DNA of 64,000 nucleotides from Ascarosepion bandense (taxonomy: Eukaryota; Mollusca; Cephalopoda; Sepiida; Sepiidae): positions 221,001-285,000 of the forward strand of contig JBBBDQ010001615.1 in assembly GCA_037127315.1 (NCBI GenBank). The letters are read 5' to 3'. Within the stretch, counting starts at the first letter, position 1. Each line of letters starts with the position of its first letter. Under the pieces are notes generated by a model. It was not told the DNA's origin and ran no database searches. It was given only the letters and a program-made list of their open reading frames with translations. Below, in pieces: positions 20,820 to 31,356 of the stretch. A program made the translations under genes and the position numbers.

Positions 20820-21935
20820 GAAGTTTTCACTGTTACATATTTCCGTAATTTGCCATCTTCATTATCGTTAGATTGTGTCTGTCTAACTCTATTTCTTGTT
20901 CTTCTTGATTTTCTTACATACCAGCAACTTGACATAAATTGTCCAACCTTACCGCAGTTTTGACAGGTTTTCTTCTTTTTAGGATGGGCAAAATCTCATC
21001 CAATACAGTTTACCGCACATGTGTAGCACGGCCCAGTGGGGGGGGGGGGGGGATTTTCTTGTCGTTTCGAATATTTGTCGAAAACTTTTTTCTTCTCTCT
21101 TTCTGGGGATTAGCGTTTTTGTCTAATTTTAATTTTTTAATATGGCTAACGCCTGACCATTCTATGCTTTTCGAGTCACTCTTTACAGGTATGACTCTCT
21201 GACAGTCCTCTGCCAGTTTTTGTATCGTTAACACTGGTTCATTATTCAGTAAAGTCAATACCCGACGACTTATTTTTGAATCTCCAGCTGAGATCAGACC
21301 TTGAGCAAAAACAAGGCATTTGACGTTATCGGCAGATAATTACGCCAACTTAAACTCATTACAGTGTTTATTCACTGTGGCTGCAAAAGTTAGGTAATCT
21401 TACTGTTCTTCCTTAACTAGATTCAGGCATTTCTGCCTTTTGTGAAACAGTGAGGTATTTGGCCCGAATAGTTCCGATAGTAGTTTAACAGTCTCCAAGA
21501 ATTCTAAGTCTGTCGTTTTTCTGGGGAGGATAAAATCAACAAACCTGCTATGTTCGGTTGTACACAAATTTTGTAACAATAAACGTATTTTTTTCGCGTT
21601 CGACTAGTTACTGCAGTCAACGTTGAATAAATCTTCATACAGCTTATAATAAGCGTCGAATGTTTTTTCGTTATCAGGCACATATTCGAATATTTCCATG
21701 GTACTCCATATGGTACTTTGGGAAAATGCAGTGACGTTCTCAAAATGTTTGCCTTGTAATACTTTGATAAGTAACTCTTGTTGTTGTTGTTGCTATTCGT
21801 CTATTCTTTGTTGAAGTGACAGTAACCGTTCGTCGGTTTTTTGCTGTTCTAATAATAAACGTTCGTCGTTTTTTTGCATTAATTGAAGCAATATTTTAGA
21901 TAATTCTTCCATTGCTTTCTCGTGAAGAAAAGACA
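20820..21935 (-). pseudogene. LTR-retrotransposon gag remnant (Ty3/Gypsy-like)
   Basis: On the minus strand an ATG near 21935 opens a gag-like frame. A Gln/Glu-rich coiled segment comes first, then a FEYVPDNEKTFDAYYKLYED block and a capsid-like segment with FGPNTSLFHKRQKC. Further on are NEPVLTIQKLAEDCQ and a zinc-knuckle region with CQNCGKVGQF followed by a basic tail (KSRRTRNR). At least four in-frame stops and a poly(G) slip at 21039-21053 break it. Gag would form the particle that packages element RNA. No pol is found downstream; the element ends at the minisatellite. The LTR on the same strand at ~22425-22880 is its 5' LTR. Confidence 0.75.
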
Positions 21936-21959
21936 TATGTCAAAAATAGAATGAATTTG

Positions 21960-22380
21960 CTTACAGATTTTTCCTGTAACAAGTTCCGCTGTGGTATATT
22001 TTTCCAGATACTGAAGTATATGACCGACTGTATGTGTGGGAAGGGTCACGTTGAATGTTCTGGTAAATAGAAGTTTTTTCTGTCAAATTCTTAGGAGTCC
22101 GTCGTCGGTTACTATGGCGATGGTGGTATGAAAGTTTTCTTTTGTCCTGTATGAATTCGAATATCTTGACGCCAGATAATGTGGCAATAGAAAAATTTTT
22201 TTTTCTTTCCCGTACGAGTTTGAATACTTCGTCGTTAGTCAATGTGGCGTAAGAAAAATTGTTTTTCCGTGTGAAGTTCGAATAGCCAGTTTATGTGGCG
22301 ATAGACGTAAGAAAGTTTTCTTGTGTAGAAATTTTTCTTTTCCGTGTGAGTTCGAATGTTTCGTCGCCAGTGGATGTGGA
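21960..22380 (-). repeat. Tandemly repeated leader of the LTR element
   Basis: Between LTR and gag lie four to five diverged ~65-bp units, each with CCACAT-TnACTGGCGACGAA-like and ATTCGAACT-like blocks followed by GGAAAAGAAA. The unit resembles the primer-binding/leader sequence common just inside Ty3/Gypsy LTRs, which suggests the leader itself was duplicated in tandem. Confidence 0.55.
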
Positions 22381-22424
22381 TCTAAATTAGGACCATCAAT
22401 AATAAGACAAACGCCAATGTAGGT

Positions 22425-22880
22425 TTAGACATATATTAGATAAATCAATACAACAAGACATACACATAGAAAAGCCAAAAGAGAATACAGTACTGTAAGT
22501 CAGTCAGAGAACGCTACTAGAGTCTCCACAGCAACGGTATTTACCAACCTTCCCATGCAAGGTTAGATGTGACACAAGGTCATTTTATAGTGGGTCTTCC
22601 CGGCCATATAGCCGGGCCAAAAAATGTCAGTCTATTATTAGCGAGTCGTGATTCTACCCTTCGGTGGAACCACGACTGGGTTTGCGCTCTCTGCTCGAAG
22701 GTAGAGAGCTGACAGTGTCATAGTAAATGCGGTAAATGCGAGTCTCCACAGTAACACACCGAGCGTTAATAACCCTCGGCTACATATAGTCCTATGACGA
22801 GTTTATTATCTTATGTGGGTAATTCTCCACCACAGAGGGAGAGTCCATTATCTGAGGAATAGGTGTGTTTCCCCATAACA
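22425..22880 (-). mobile_element. 5' LTR of the Gypsy-like element
   Basis: Minus-strand LTR beginning TGTTATGGGGAAACACACC at 22880. It contains one ~235-bp hairpin-rich unit identical in layout to those of the solo LTR at 23948-25144 (CCAGTCGTG...CACGACTGGG hairpin, CCGGCCATATAGCCGGG, GTGACACAAGGTC). The inner boundary near 22425 is uncertain because no clean CA end is visible. Confidence 0.65.
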
Positions 22881-22885
22881 ATAGT

Positions 22886-23230
22886 ATATTTAACAAAATA
22901 AGTATTTATTGCAAAATTATGAACAATACATTTTATAAAAGAAAATCCAATACATTTTACCTTCAGTTAAGGGAATGAAAATACGTTAAAATTAAATTTC
23001 TTTGAAGTTATAAAATTATGTTGAAAATATTTAGATTTCGGAATTAAATAATCCATAGAGGTGTCGATATGCCATTTAACACAATCAACTGAAAAAGCAA
23101 AGACGAAATCTTCACTATAACAATCACAATGAAATTCTTTGTATAAAGATAAACTAAGTGGAAAGGTGCTTTCAGTTACTGACTTGCACAAACATTGAAC
23201 TCGTAGCTACATCTGTACATAACTGAATTA
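22886..23230. repeat. Unclassified dispersed repeat
   Basis: AT-rich. Contains GAACAATACATTTT repeats and the block AGAGGTGTCGATATGCCATTT, shared with 4886-4905 and 48055-48075. No coding potential. Confidence 0.4.
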
Positions 23231-23289
23231 AAATTATATATAAACCATGATTATAATCACACAGATAATGGTAAGGGTTTTATCCATGG

Positions 23290-23835
23290 CATAATGTCAG
23301 CAACCCTCCCCAAAAACAATGAAACTACACTACCCAGGAGATACATACAGGCATTAAATATTTTATCCAAGAACAAAAATATTATTATAAACAAATCTGA
23401 TAAACGAAGAGGTATAGTTATTATGGACACAAATATCTATAATTAAAAGATAGAATCTCTTTTAAATAATGGCGACACTTTTAACCACTTGATTCTAAGT
23501 CTTTCTACACCACCCTGTATATCTTTTCCTTTCTTTCCACTGTCATCACACCTGTATTCCCATCTTTAACTGGTTTGTCTTTCTCTTTACTCTCCTTCTC
23601 CCCCTAACTAATTCTTTTACTCTTATGTAGCCTCCACATCTCTGGCGTTACCGCCTTGCTCTAGTTGATACGATTAAAAAAAATTACACACAAACCACTG
23701 AACAAACAATAAACAACGAAATACAAATTTTCATCAAAACAGTCAAAAATCTATTAAAAAATGAAAAGAAATTTGGTCTTATTTATTAGAATACCACCCT
23801 ACTATACCAAACTATATGGCCTACCCAAGACCCTC
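23290..23835 (+). mobile_element. Penelope-like element, copy P1 (interrupted)
   Basis: Reads RRYIQALNILSKNKNIIINK, SDKRRGIVIMDTNIYN, KIESLLNNGDT, then after an inserted LINE-A tail YTQTTEQTINNEIQ and a broken LYGLP block. These are the N-terminal and early palm regions of a Penelope-type reverse transcriptase. Comparing with copy P2 shows an empty version of the insertion site. Stops and frameshifts make it dead. Confidence 0.7.
23483..23683 (+). mobile_element. LINE-A tail inserted in Penelope P1
   Basis: About 200 bp of LINE-A-type 3' UTR ending TGTAGCCTCCACATCTCTGG, CCTTGCTCTAGTTGATACGATTAAAAAAA. Flanking Penelope sequence GGCGACACTT and TACACACAAACC is contiguous in the paralogue at 25200-25220, which proves insertion. 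Confidence 0.8.
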
Positions 23836-23839
23836 ACAA

Positions 23840-25762
23840 CAAACATAGAAACTATACTACCCAAGAGATATATACAAGCAATTAATATTTTATACTGAGA
23901 AAAAATATTCTTATAACCAAATCTGATAAAGAAGGAGGTATAGTTATTGTTGGGGGTCACCCTATTTGCACATAAGATGGGCTCGTCTAAGGTGCACATA
24001 TAATCCTGCCTATACAGACAGCAGCAGTCGAGTCCTTGTACTCTACTACGACACTATCAGCTCTCATCATTCGGATAGAGGGCGCTCTCTGCTTCCGAGC
24101 AGAGAGCAATAACCCAGTCGTGGTTCCGCCGAAGGGTAGAAGCACGACTGGGGAAAAATAGACAGACATTTTTTGGCAGGGCCATATAGCCCGGAAAGCC
24201 CAGTTATAAACTGACCATGTGTCACATGTTGCCCTTACTGGGAGGGACAGCTAAATAATGTCGAGTCCTTGTACTCTACTACGACACTGTCAGCACTCTG
24301 TCTTCGGGTAGAGGGCGCTCTCTGCTTCCAAGCAGAGAGCAATAACCCAGTCGTGGTTCCGCCGAAGGGTAGAAGCGCGACTGGGGAAAAATAGACAGAC
24401 ATTTTTTGGCAGGGTCATATAGCCCGGAAATCCCAGTTATAACTGACAATGTGTCACATGTTGCCCTTACTGAGAGGGACAACTAAATATAGTCGAGTAC
24501 TTGTACACTACTATGACACTGTCAGCTCTCTGCCTTCGGGTAGAGAGCACTAACCCAGTCGTGGTTCCGCCGAAGAGTAAAATCACGACTGGGCAAAAAT
24601 AGATAGACATTTTTTGGCCTGGATATATGGCCGGGAAAACCCACAATAAAAAGACCTTGTGTCACATCTAGCCTTGCGTAGGAAGGTTGGTAAATACCGC
24701 CGAGTACTTGTACTCTGCTATGACACTGTCAGCTCTCTGCCTTCGGGTAGAGAGCGCTGTCTGCTTTCGAGCAGAGAGCAATAACCCAGTCGTGGTTCCG
24801 CCGAAGGGTAGAATCACGACTGGGGAAAGATAGACAGATATTTTTGGCCTGGCTATATGGCCGGGAAAACCCACATTAAAAATACCTTGTGTCACATTTC
24901 GCCTTACGTGGGAAGGTGGGTAAATACCGCTGAGTAGCGGTCACTAAGAGTATAGACTCATTACCCGGACATACCTCTTCACTACAAAACTGTATATATT
25001 GAATTCTACTAATAGTATTCCTGAATTGACTAACCTGTGTTCTAGTTTGTATATATTTTGTTGAATATAACTTACATTTTCTATCTCCATATCTATTTTT
25101 GTTATTTATTAGTTTGTTTTGTTTCTCAAAAAGAATCCACAACAGTTATAATGGACAGAAACGTCTATCATGAAAAAATAGAATCCTTTTTAAATAATGA
25201 CGACACCTACACACAAACGACTGAACAAATAATAAACACTGAAATATAAAATTTCAACAAAATAGTCAAAAGTTCTAATAAAAATTGAAAAGAAGTTTTG
25301 GACCAAATTAGTAAAATACCACACTACTCTACCACATGATACGGCCTACCCAAGGCTCATAAACCAAACATTCCCATTAGAGCTATTGTATATGGTCTAA
25401 ACAGTGCTCCCCACAAATAAGCTAAAGCTATCACTAAAACACTTATACCATTCCTAAGCGACATTAGTACTACACATATCAGACACTCAAGCGATTTACT
25501 CCATAAAATTCGAAATATTAATATAGCTGACTTGTCTGTGGCAAGTTTGAATATAAAATTGCTCTATATAAACATACTCGCTAAAAATAGTCTAAGCGTT
25601 TTTAGAAACCATCTTAAGAAATCCAAAGTAAAGCTCCCCCCTGTCTGCCCAGGAAATCATAAAAATATGCACATTAATCACTAACAATTGTTATTTCTTT
25701 TTTACAACACGTTTTATCAACAGAAATTTGGTTTACCCATGGAATCTCCTATTAGTGGTGTG

Positions 25763-25775
<13 letters not shown>
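23840..25775 (+). mobile_element. Penelope-like element, copy P2 (interrupted by a solo LTR)
   Basis: Left part 23840-23947 (KRYIQAIN block, then GGIVI) and right part 25145-25775. The right part gives MDRNVYHEKIESFLNND, YGLPKAHKPNIPIRAIV, SSDLLHKIRNINIADLS and FGLPMESPISGVL, landmarks of Penelope reverse transcriptases. Removing the LTR plus one GTTAT copy restores an uninterrupted GGIVIMDRNV frame. There are still stops, and the GIY-YIG end is missing: the element stops at an AT array. Confidence 0.78.
23948..25144. mobile_element. Solo LTR, 1197 bp, with four internal ~235-bp repeats
   Basis: Starts TGTTGGGGGTC and ends ATCCACAACA (inverted TGTTG/CAACA ends). It is flanked by identical 5-bp target duplications GTTAT (23943-23947 and 25145-25149). 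Inside are four tandem ~235-bp units, each with the hairpin CCCAGTCGTG...CACGACTGGG, a CTCTCTGC...GCAGAGAG hairpin and CCGGCCATATAG. Related to the LTRs at 22425-22880 and 53468-54045. No internal retrotransposon sequence remains, as expected after LTR-LTR recombination. Confidence 0.88.
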
Positions 25776-25792
<17 letters not shown>

Positions 25793-25799
<7 letters not shown>

Positions 25800-26175
25800 C
25801 AACGAATTTTAACAAAACTTGGTTATAAGCAACCGACAATTTGAAATGAATTGTTTGAATATTATATTTTATCGATACTCATATTTAAGTAGATATTATG
25901 TTTTTAATGAAACAGTATTATATATTTATTTCTACCGGTCGGATTATTTACGATAAATTTTTATTACGAAAATGTGTGCCATTCGGCAGAATTCGAACCT
26001 GCGACCCCTATCTACATAGGGGAAGCTACCATTTGATCTGGTGACGTCTTAGACCTCTCGACCACGAATCGCCTCCAGTCTAAACGAGGTTTTTATCAAG
26101 CCTATATAACACAATTTTCGATCCATCGTAAGCAAACATATCTGCTCTGATATGTATCGTAATGTCAACATGTTA
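25793..26175 (-). mobile_element. SINE-2: SINE-like element with a type II tRNA-like head
   Basis: On the minus strand it starts near GTTGACATTACGATAC and has a TATATAGG box. It then shows a tRNA-like head with a Ser/Leu-style D arm (GTGGTCGAGAGGTCTAAG), a long variable arm CCCCTATgtagATAGGGG and a perfect T arm with GCAGGTTCGAATTCTGC. The body and the tail TTCGTTGATTTT follow. Another, inverted, copy lies immediately beside it. The anticodon loop lacks U33, so it is not a working tRNA. Confidence 0.65.
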
Positions 26176-26440
26176 CGGAAATCAACGAATTTTAACGAAA
26201 CTTGGTTATAAGCAACCGACAATTTGAAATGAATTAATGACGTTACCAGATCAAATGGTAGCGTCCCCTATATAGATAGGGGTCGCAGGTTCGAATCCTG
26301 CCGAATGGCACACATTTTCGTAATAAGAATTTATCGTAAATAATCAGGCCGGTAGATATAAATATATAATACTGTTTCATTAAAAACAGAATATCTACTT
26401 AAATGTGAGTATCGATAAAAACTAATGCTCAAACAATTCA
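26176..26440 (+). mobile_element. SINE-2, inverted partner copy
   Basis: From 26237 the tRNA-like head and body recur in the opposite orientation, giving ~200-bp inverted arms (25850-26045 against 26237-26438). 26176-26235 is a direct repeat of 25797-25853, so the locus contains both a direct and an inverted duplication. Confidence 0.65.
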
Positions 26441-26487
<47 letters not shown>

Positions 26488-26498
26488 CAATTCATTTC

Positions 26499-26588
<90 letters not shown>

Positions 26589-26590
26589 TG
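26440..26590. repeat. AT/GT microsatellite cluster
   Basis: Three AT arrays and one GT array separated only by the short block ACAATTCATTTCATA. Confidence 0.95.
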
Positions 26591-27060
26591 GTAACATTTA
26601 TTTTAAATTGTTTCCAGAGTTCTGTTTACATGAATATTTAATAATGTTTCAAATAAAAAAATATAATAACTTTTCCTGCTGTGCAAAAATTGACTTGCTT
26701 ATCGCTTCGAACATGTTCATGTGTAAATTAGTGTTTATCTATAACATCTTTTGAATAACCTGTCAATGCCACTCTTGCCTATACTGACGATGCTAGTCAG
26801 AAGTAGCGTCCATTTTGCCCGAATTCAAATTGTGTTGGAATCAATGACGCTGACTGCGTTATTGTATCTTTATGATACCATTCATACCATCTGAAAGTTA
26901 ATATTCCAGCCATATTCAATAACTCAATAATTATCTACCTAATTTCCTTGATGTAAATAACTCGAACTCATTGATTCCTTCTACCCACATTCCCTGTAAT
27001 TTTTATACCCCCACATCATATTTACCATCGTCTTCTACTTCCTATTATTATTATTTTTAT
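26590..27060. other. No recognisable element
   Basis: Unique-looking AT-rich DNA. No frame or repeat signature seen. Confidence 0.45.
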
Positions 27061-27712
27061 TATTGATCTGTTATGTCTTTCTTTTTAACCTCATCTTCTT
27101 CATTTTCTACTTCTCCATCCTATTCACCATCCTCTTCTTCTTCTTCTCATTACTATTATTATTATTAGCCTCTGTCTTTTCCTTCTTCCTTATCCTCATC
27201 TTCTTCATTTTCTACTTCTCCATCCTATTCACGTTCTTCTTCTTATTATTATTATTATTATTACTATTATTATTATTAGCCTCTGCCTTTTCCTTCTTCG
27301 TTATCCTCATCGTCTTCATTTTCAATTTCTTCATCCAATTCACCATCCTATTCTTCTTCTTCTCATTACTATTATTATTATTAGCCTCTGCCTTTTCCTT
27401 CTTCTGTATCCTCATCTTCTTCATTTTCTACTTCTCCATCCTATTCACCATCCTTCTTCTTCTTCTTCTTCTTCTTCTTCTTCTTCTTCTCATTACTATT
27501 ATTATTATTAACCTCTGCCTTTTCCTTCTTCTTTATCCTCATCTTCTTCATTTTCTAATTCTCCATCCTATTCACCATCCTCTTCTTCTTCTTCTTCTTC
27601 TTCTTCTCATTACTATTATTATTATTATTAGCCTCTGCTTTTTCTTTCTTCTTTATCCTCAACGTCTTCGTTTTCTACTTCTTCATCCTATTCAACTTCA
27701 TTTTCATGTCTC

Positions 27713-27758
<46 letters not shown>

Positions 27759-27765
27759 ATTTCTG
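27060..27765. repeat. ~100-bp polypyrimidine minisatellite, array 1
   Basis: About six units of a ~100-bp repeat: CTCTGCCTTTTCCTTCTTC, CATCTTCTTCATTTTCTAC, CCATCCTATTCACCATCC and a (TTC)n(ATT)n spacer. Same unit as the larger array at 31355-33500. The Phe/Leu-rich open frame is an artefact. Confidence 0.9.
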
Positions 27766-27769
27766 TTTT

Positions 27770-28290
27770 TTCTATGCTACCTATCTGTTATGGTGCCCTT
27801 CTACGAGGAATGGACTCTTCCTCTTGTTATAAGTAATTATCTGCACAACTTCGAGAGCGCAATTAACAAAACTGTTAACAAAGAGCAATTTTCGAGAGCA
27901 GTTAACGACAGCTACAATCAGGCAATAAGAAGCGTAATAATACATTCAGAATTACTTCTGTCTAGTTACATTTTATTAGCACTTCCTTCGAATAACTTTT
28001 CTGTTGTCATACTAATATACTATTTTGAACCTACCTCTTGTGTTCCCTGTATTACTTCCGACCAAACCGCTCACTACAACTTGCGCCGAAGTCTCGCCAC
28101 AGCTCCACAACAAATTGGCAAAGAAGATCCGCAATTCTACCAAGTCTGCGGGAAGACCTAAGACAGGTAGTGGTGTGCCTACAATTTATTATTCTGTTGT
28201 TTCTTTATTATTTTATTCCAGAAGTAACTACTTTGTCTAGCATTATTTTTCTTTTAAATTTCACATTTTGTTCTATTTTGATTTCTTTTT
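27770..28290. other. Mostly unassigned; short R4-like 3' UTR match
   Basis: No credible gene. 28136-28175 (CCAAGTCTGCGGGAAGACC and AGACAGGTAGTGG) matches the 3' UTR of the R4-like LINE (minus orientation), for example at 63055-63090. The rest is unidentified. Confidence 0.45.
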
Positions 28291-29092
28291 ATAGATAATT
28301 CAGCCCAAGCAAGGCAGTACTGCCACTGGTGCACAGTGGGTTACATAAGTGGTGAGTGATAAGAAAGAGGAACAAGTTACAGGAGGCGCGTCACAGAATG
28401 GAAAGAGAAAGTTGAGAACACTGGTGTAAAGAGGGCTGCATGAGAGAAGAGTGGAAAGGGAGAAGAACATAATACAATAATTGTCAGGGAATGAATGCGA
28501 GTCAAGGAGATAAGCAATTGACATTGTATTAAAATTCTTGAAGATTGTAGCTGTCAGGAAAGCAAATATACAGAAGGGAATTCCACAGGAGAGGAGTACG
28601 AGAAAAGAAGCTGTAGAGTAGAAGTTGAGGTTGCATTTTATTTGCTACACTGTGAAATGGTGGAACCTACTCGCTAGTCTTGTAGCTCGATTAAACCATG
28701 CTGAGGGGGCACCAGGGAGCTGAGCTCGTCGGAGCAAAAGCCATGAAAGTATTCGTAAAAGAGTCAAAGGGAAGCCACATTAAGCCGGTAAAAATGTGAG
28801 GGGAGTTGACCTACATTGCATTGCAGATTTTTCGTTGGATTTTGTCAAAACCTAGGCCGAGGAGGCGCAGGTCCTTGCTTTAATGAAGACTAGCCTGATC
28901 TATACTGATCGGGGGTAGGAGCGATTCTCTTAGTGGTTAAAGGATAGCATTAAAATTTACGAGCCATTTCTTAACCAAATACAACACAGATCCTTTTCAA
29001 GATCAGCAGTGAGGTTTGCTTTGTCAGCCTGTTTATCGAGGCGGGACTAAACGGTTGTATTGTGAGCGTAGATACTTTCTTGGGATCTGATG
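28290..29092 (-). mobile_element. LINE-A 3' part, decayed
   Basis: Runs from the terminus GCCCAAGCAAGGCAGTACTGCC through the C-terminal coding region into the thumb and palm (equivalents of KTKLLSTNHH, then towards YADD), ending at GGGATCTGATGACATTTCC where an R4-like fragment takes over. Many stops. Longer than most copies here (about 800 bp). Confidence 0.75.
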
Positions 29093-29478
29093 ACATTTCC
29101 AGGTTACAATACTTTGACAGTTTTTTTCAGATTCGTTGGTTGCTATGTGACAGTTCGCTGGAAAAGGCATATCAATTATTAAGCAAGATTTTTTCTTTTT
29201 TAAAATTTATGTCAGGCCTTTTCGCCTCACTCTCCCTGACTGTGTAGATAGTGTAATCTCTTATAATGGTGGTATCTTCTATTTCTGTAACCAGTGCTTG
29301 CTGATGTTCTTACCAGTGTTTGTTTACATATTTTCCTAAATGTTTGCACATTGACGAGTGCAAATTTCCCCCACTTTACTGTGACAGTTGTTATATTCAT
29401 TTGTTAAAAGTATAGATTAAATGGCGTATAGTTTCCTGATACTTGTCCCAGAATCTGCATTTTGGATACACACTATAA
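29093..29478 (-). mobile_element. R4/Dong-like LINE fragment
   Basis: Matches the endonuclease and zinc-finger part of the copies at 30.5-31.3 and 61.6-62.4 kb: the CCGCTGGACAAGCCATATC-like block (here TTCGCTGGAAAAGGCATATC), TGATGTTCTTACCAGTGTTTG and ATCTGCATTTTGGATACAC. Both ends are truncated and the frame is broken. Confidence 0.75.
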
Positions 29479-29479
29479 T

Positions 29480-30160
29480 GTTATGGAAAATCCCGAAGAT
29501 TAACGAAATGGTTTACCAACCGACATATTGAAATTATTTGTTTGAACATTATTTTTAATCGATACTCGTATTTAAGTAGATATTCGGTTTTTAATCAAAC
29601 AGTGTACTTCTTTTCTTCCGGCCTGATTATTTACGATAAATTTTGTTACGAAAATGTGTGTCATTTGGCAGGATTCAAACCTGCGACCCCTATCAACATA
29701 GTGGAAGCCACCAATTGATCTGGCACGTCTTAGACCTCGATCACGAATGATAATATACTCTAAACGAAGTCAAATCACGCCTATATAACACAATTTTCGA
29801 TTCTACGCAAATAACCATCTCTGCTCTGAAATTTATCGTAATGTCAACAAATGTAAACAGACAATGTTACGGAAAATCCCGAAGATTAACGAAATTGTTG
29901 AACAACAGACATATTGAAGTTATTTTTTTTAACATTATTTTTAATCGATTCTTGTATTTGAGTAGATATTCTGTTTTTAATCAAACACTATATTTCTTTT
30001 CTACCGGCCTCATTATTTATGATAAATTTTATTACGACATTACGCAAATTTTTGTAACAAAATTTATCGAAAATAATCAGGCTGGTAGAAATAAATATAT
30101 TGTTTGATTAAAAACAGAATATCTACTCAAATACGAGCATCGATTAAAAATAATTTTAGA
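29480..30160 (-). mobile_element. SINE-2 copy with partial direct and inverted duplications
   Basis: 29480-29861 is a minus-strand SINE-2 with a tRNA-like head near 29670-29755 (T arm GCAGGATTCAAACCTGC on this strand). 29862-30033 repeats its tail directly, and 30042-30155 is an inverted partial copy. The arrangement parallels the locus at 25.8-26.4 kb. Confidence 0.65.
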
Positions 30161-30179
30161 ACAAATAATTTCACACTAT

Positions 30180-30472
30180 TTTGTATGATATTTTCCTGAA
30201 AGTTGTGAGTGAAAAAGTGGAATCTTGCGATGAAATAAAGCATTCCATTTCACCCTTTAATCCAGATGCTCTTAACCATCGATGAGTATGAACTTTATCA
30301 ACATTGAATTTATTAAAATGTTCTGGATATTGGCCATGCAGAGATGTGCCTTGCCAGTGTTGTTTCATCTGTTCAAGAGTTTTGACTCTGGGTTTCCTTA
30401 TATTTTGCACTGCAAATGTTGGTTCTAAGTATCTATTTTTGTTTTCTACAGAATCTAGTAGATGTAAATCCA
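30180..30472 (-). mobile_element. R4/Dong-like LINE fragment (region before the zinc finger)
   Basis: Corresponds to the region encoding THRWLRA, KSNVDKV and QYP in the copy at 62.2-62.5 kb. It stops at about 30472, where the 3' end of another copy begins head to tail. Confidence 0.7.
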
Positions 30473-31316
30473 ATTATTATTATGTTGTCATTTTTCATCA
30501 TATTTCGATTTCTGCTATGGTCGCACTACCAACCAAGTCTACTGGAAGAACGAAGGCAGGTCGTGGTGTGTCGTTATGGCTCCATTTCATGATTTTATAT
30601 CTCCTCTATCATCCCTAGCGTTACTTCTCCTTAGTGTGTGGGCTGTACTTAACAAGAAAATTTTTTGTATATCTGTAAAGTTGGGGTTTCCAGGGATGCT
30701 TTCAATGTGTTGTTTTGTTCCATTTTTTATCATTCCAAGTGCACCTACTATCACTGGCACAACTCTTGTTTTCAATTTCCACATATTTTCTATTTCAATT
30801 TCCAGGTTTTTATATTTTGACAGTTTTTCGAATTCCTTGGTTGCTATGTTACAATCCGCTGGACAAGCCATATCAATTAATAGACAAGATTTTCTTTCTG
30901 GATTTTAAAATATGTCCGGTCTATTTGCTTCAATTTTTCTATTTGTGTAGATGGTGTAATCTCATAGAATGGTGACGTCTATTTCTCTAACCGGTGCTGG
31001 GTGATGTTCATACCATTGTTTGTTTACAGATTTTCCATAGTGTTTGCACATTGTCCAATGTATATATTGCTCCAATATCGTGTCGACTTTTATATTCATT
31101 TGGGGCAAGTACAAAACATCCGGATATTAGATGGTCTATTGTTTCTTGCTATTTATCACAGAACCTGCATTTTGAATCCACATTATTATGTATAATATTT
31201 GCCTGAAAGTTTCTAGTGAAAAGACTTTGGTCTTCCGCTGGAAGAATAAAAACTTCAGTCTCAGACTTTAATCCAGGTGCACGTAACCATCGATGAGTAT
31301 TAACTTTATCAACATT

Positions 31317-31352
<36 letters not shown>
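30473..31352 (-). mobile_element. R4/Dong-like LINE 3' part flanked by (ATT)n
   Basis: The minus strand gives the 3' UTR, the restriction-like endonuclease tail (MACPADCN, EFEKLSKYKNLEIEIENMWKL, VVPVIVGALGMIKNGTKQH) and part of the zinc-finger region before truncation at ~31318. It is bounded by an (ATT)n array at 31319-31352. Frames are broken. Confidence 0.8.

Positions 31353-31354
<2 letters not shown>

Positions 31355-31356
<2 letters not shown>

Noticed and set aside
23948..25144. Hammerhead search in the ~235-bp LTR units
   Set aside because: Strong hairpins but no CTGANGA...GAAA core on either strand.
25977..26080. Functional tRNA gene
   Set aside because: Good T arm and variable arm, but the anticodon loop lacks U33, acceptor strands do not pair, and several copies occur in repeat context, so a SINE head is more likely.
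27063..27836. 257-codon hydrophobic frame
   Set aside because: Same pyrimidine minisatellite artefact; the frame follows the ~100-bp repeat unit.
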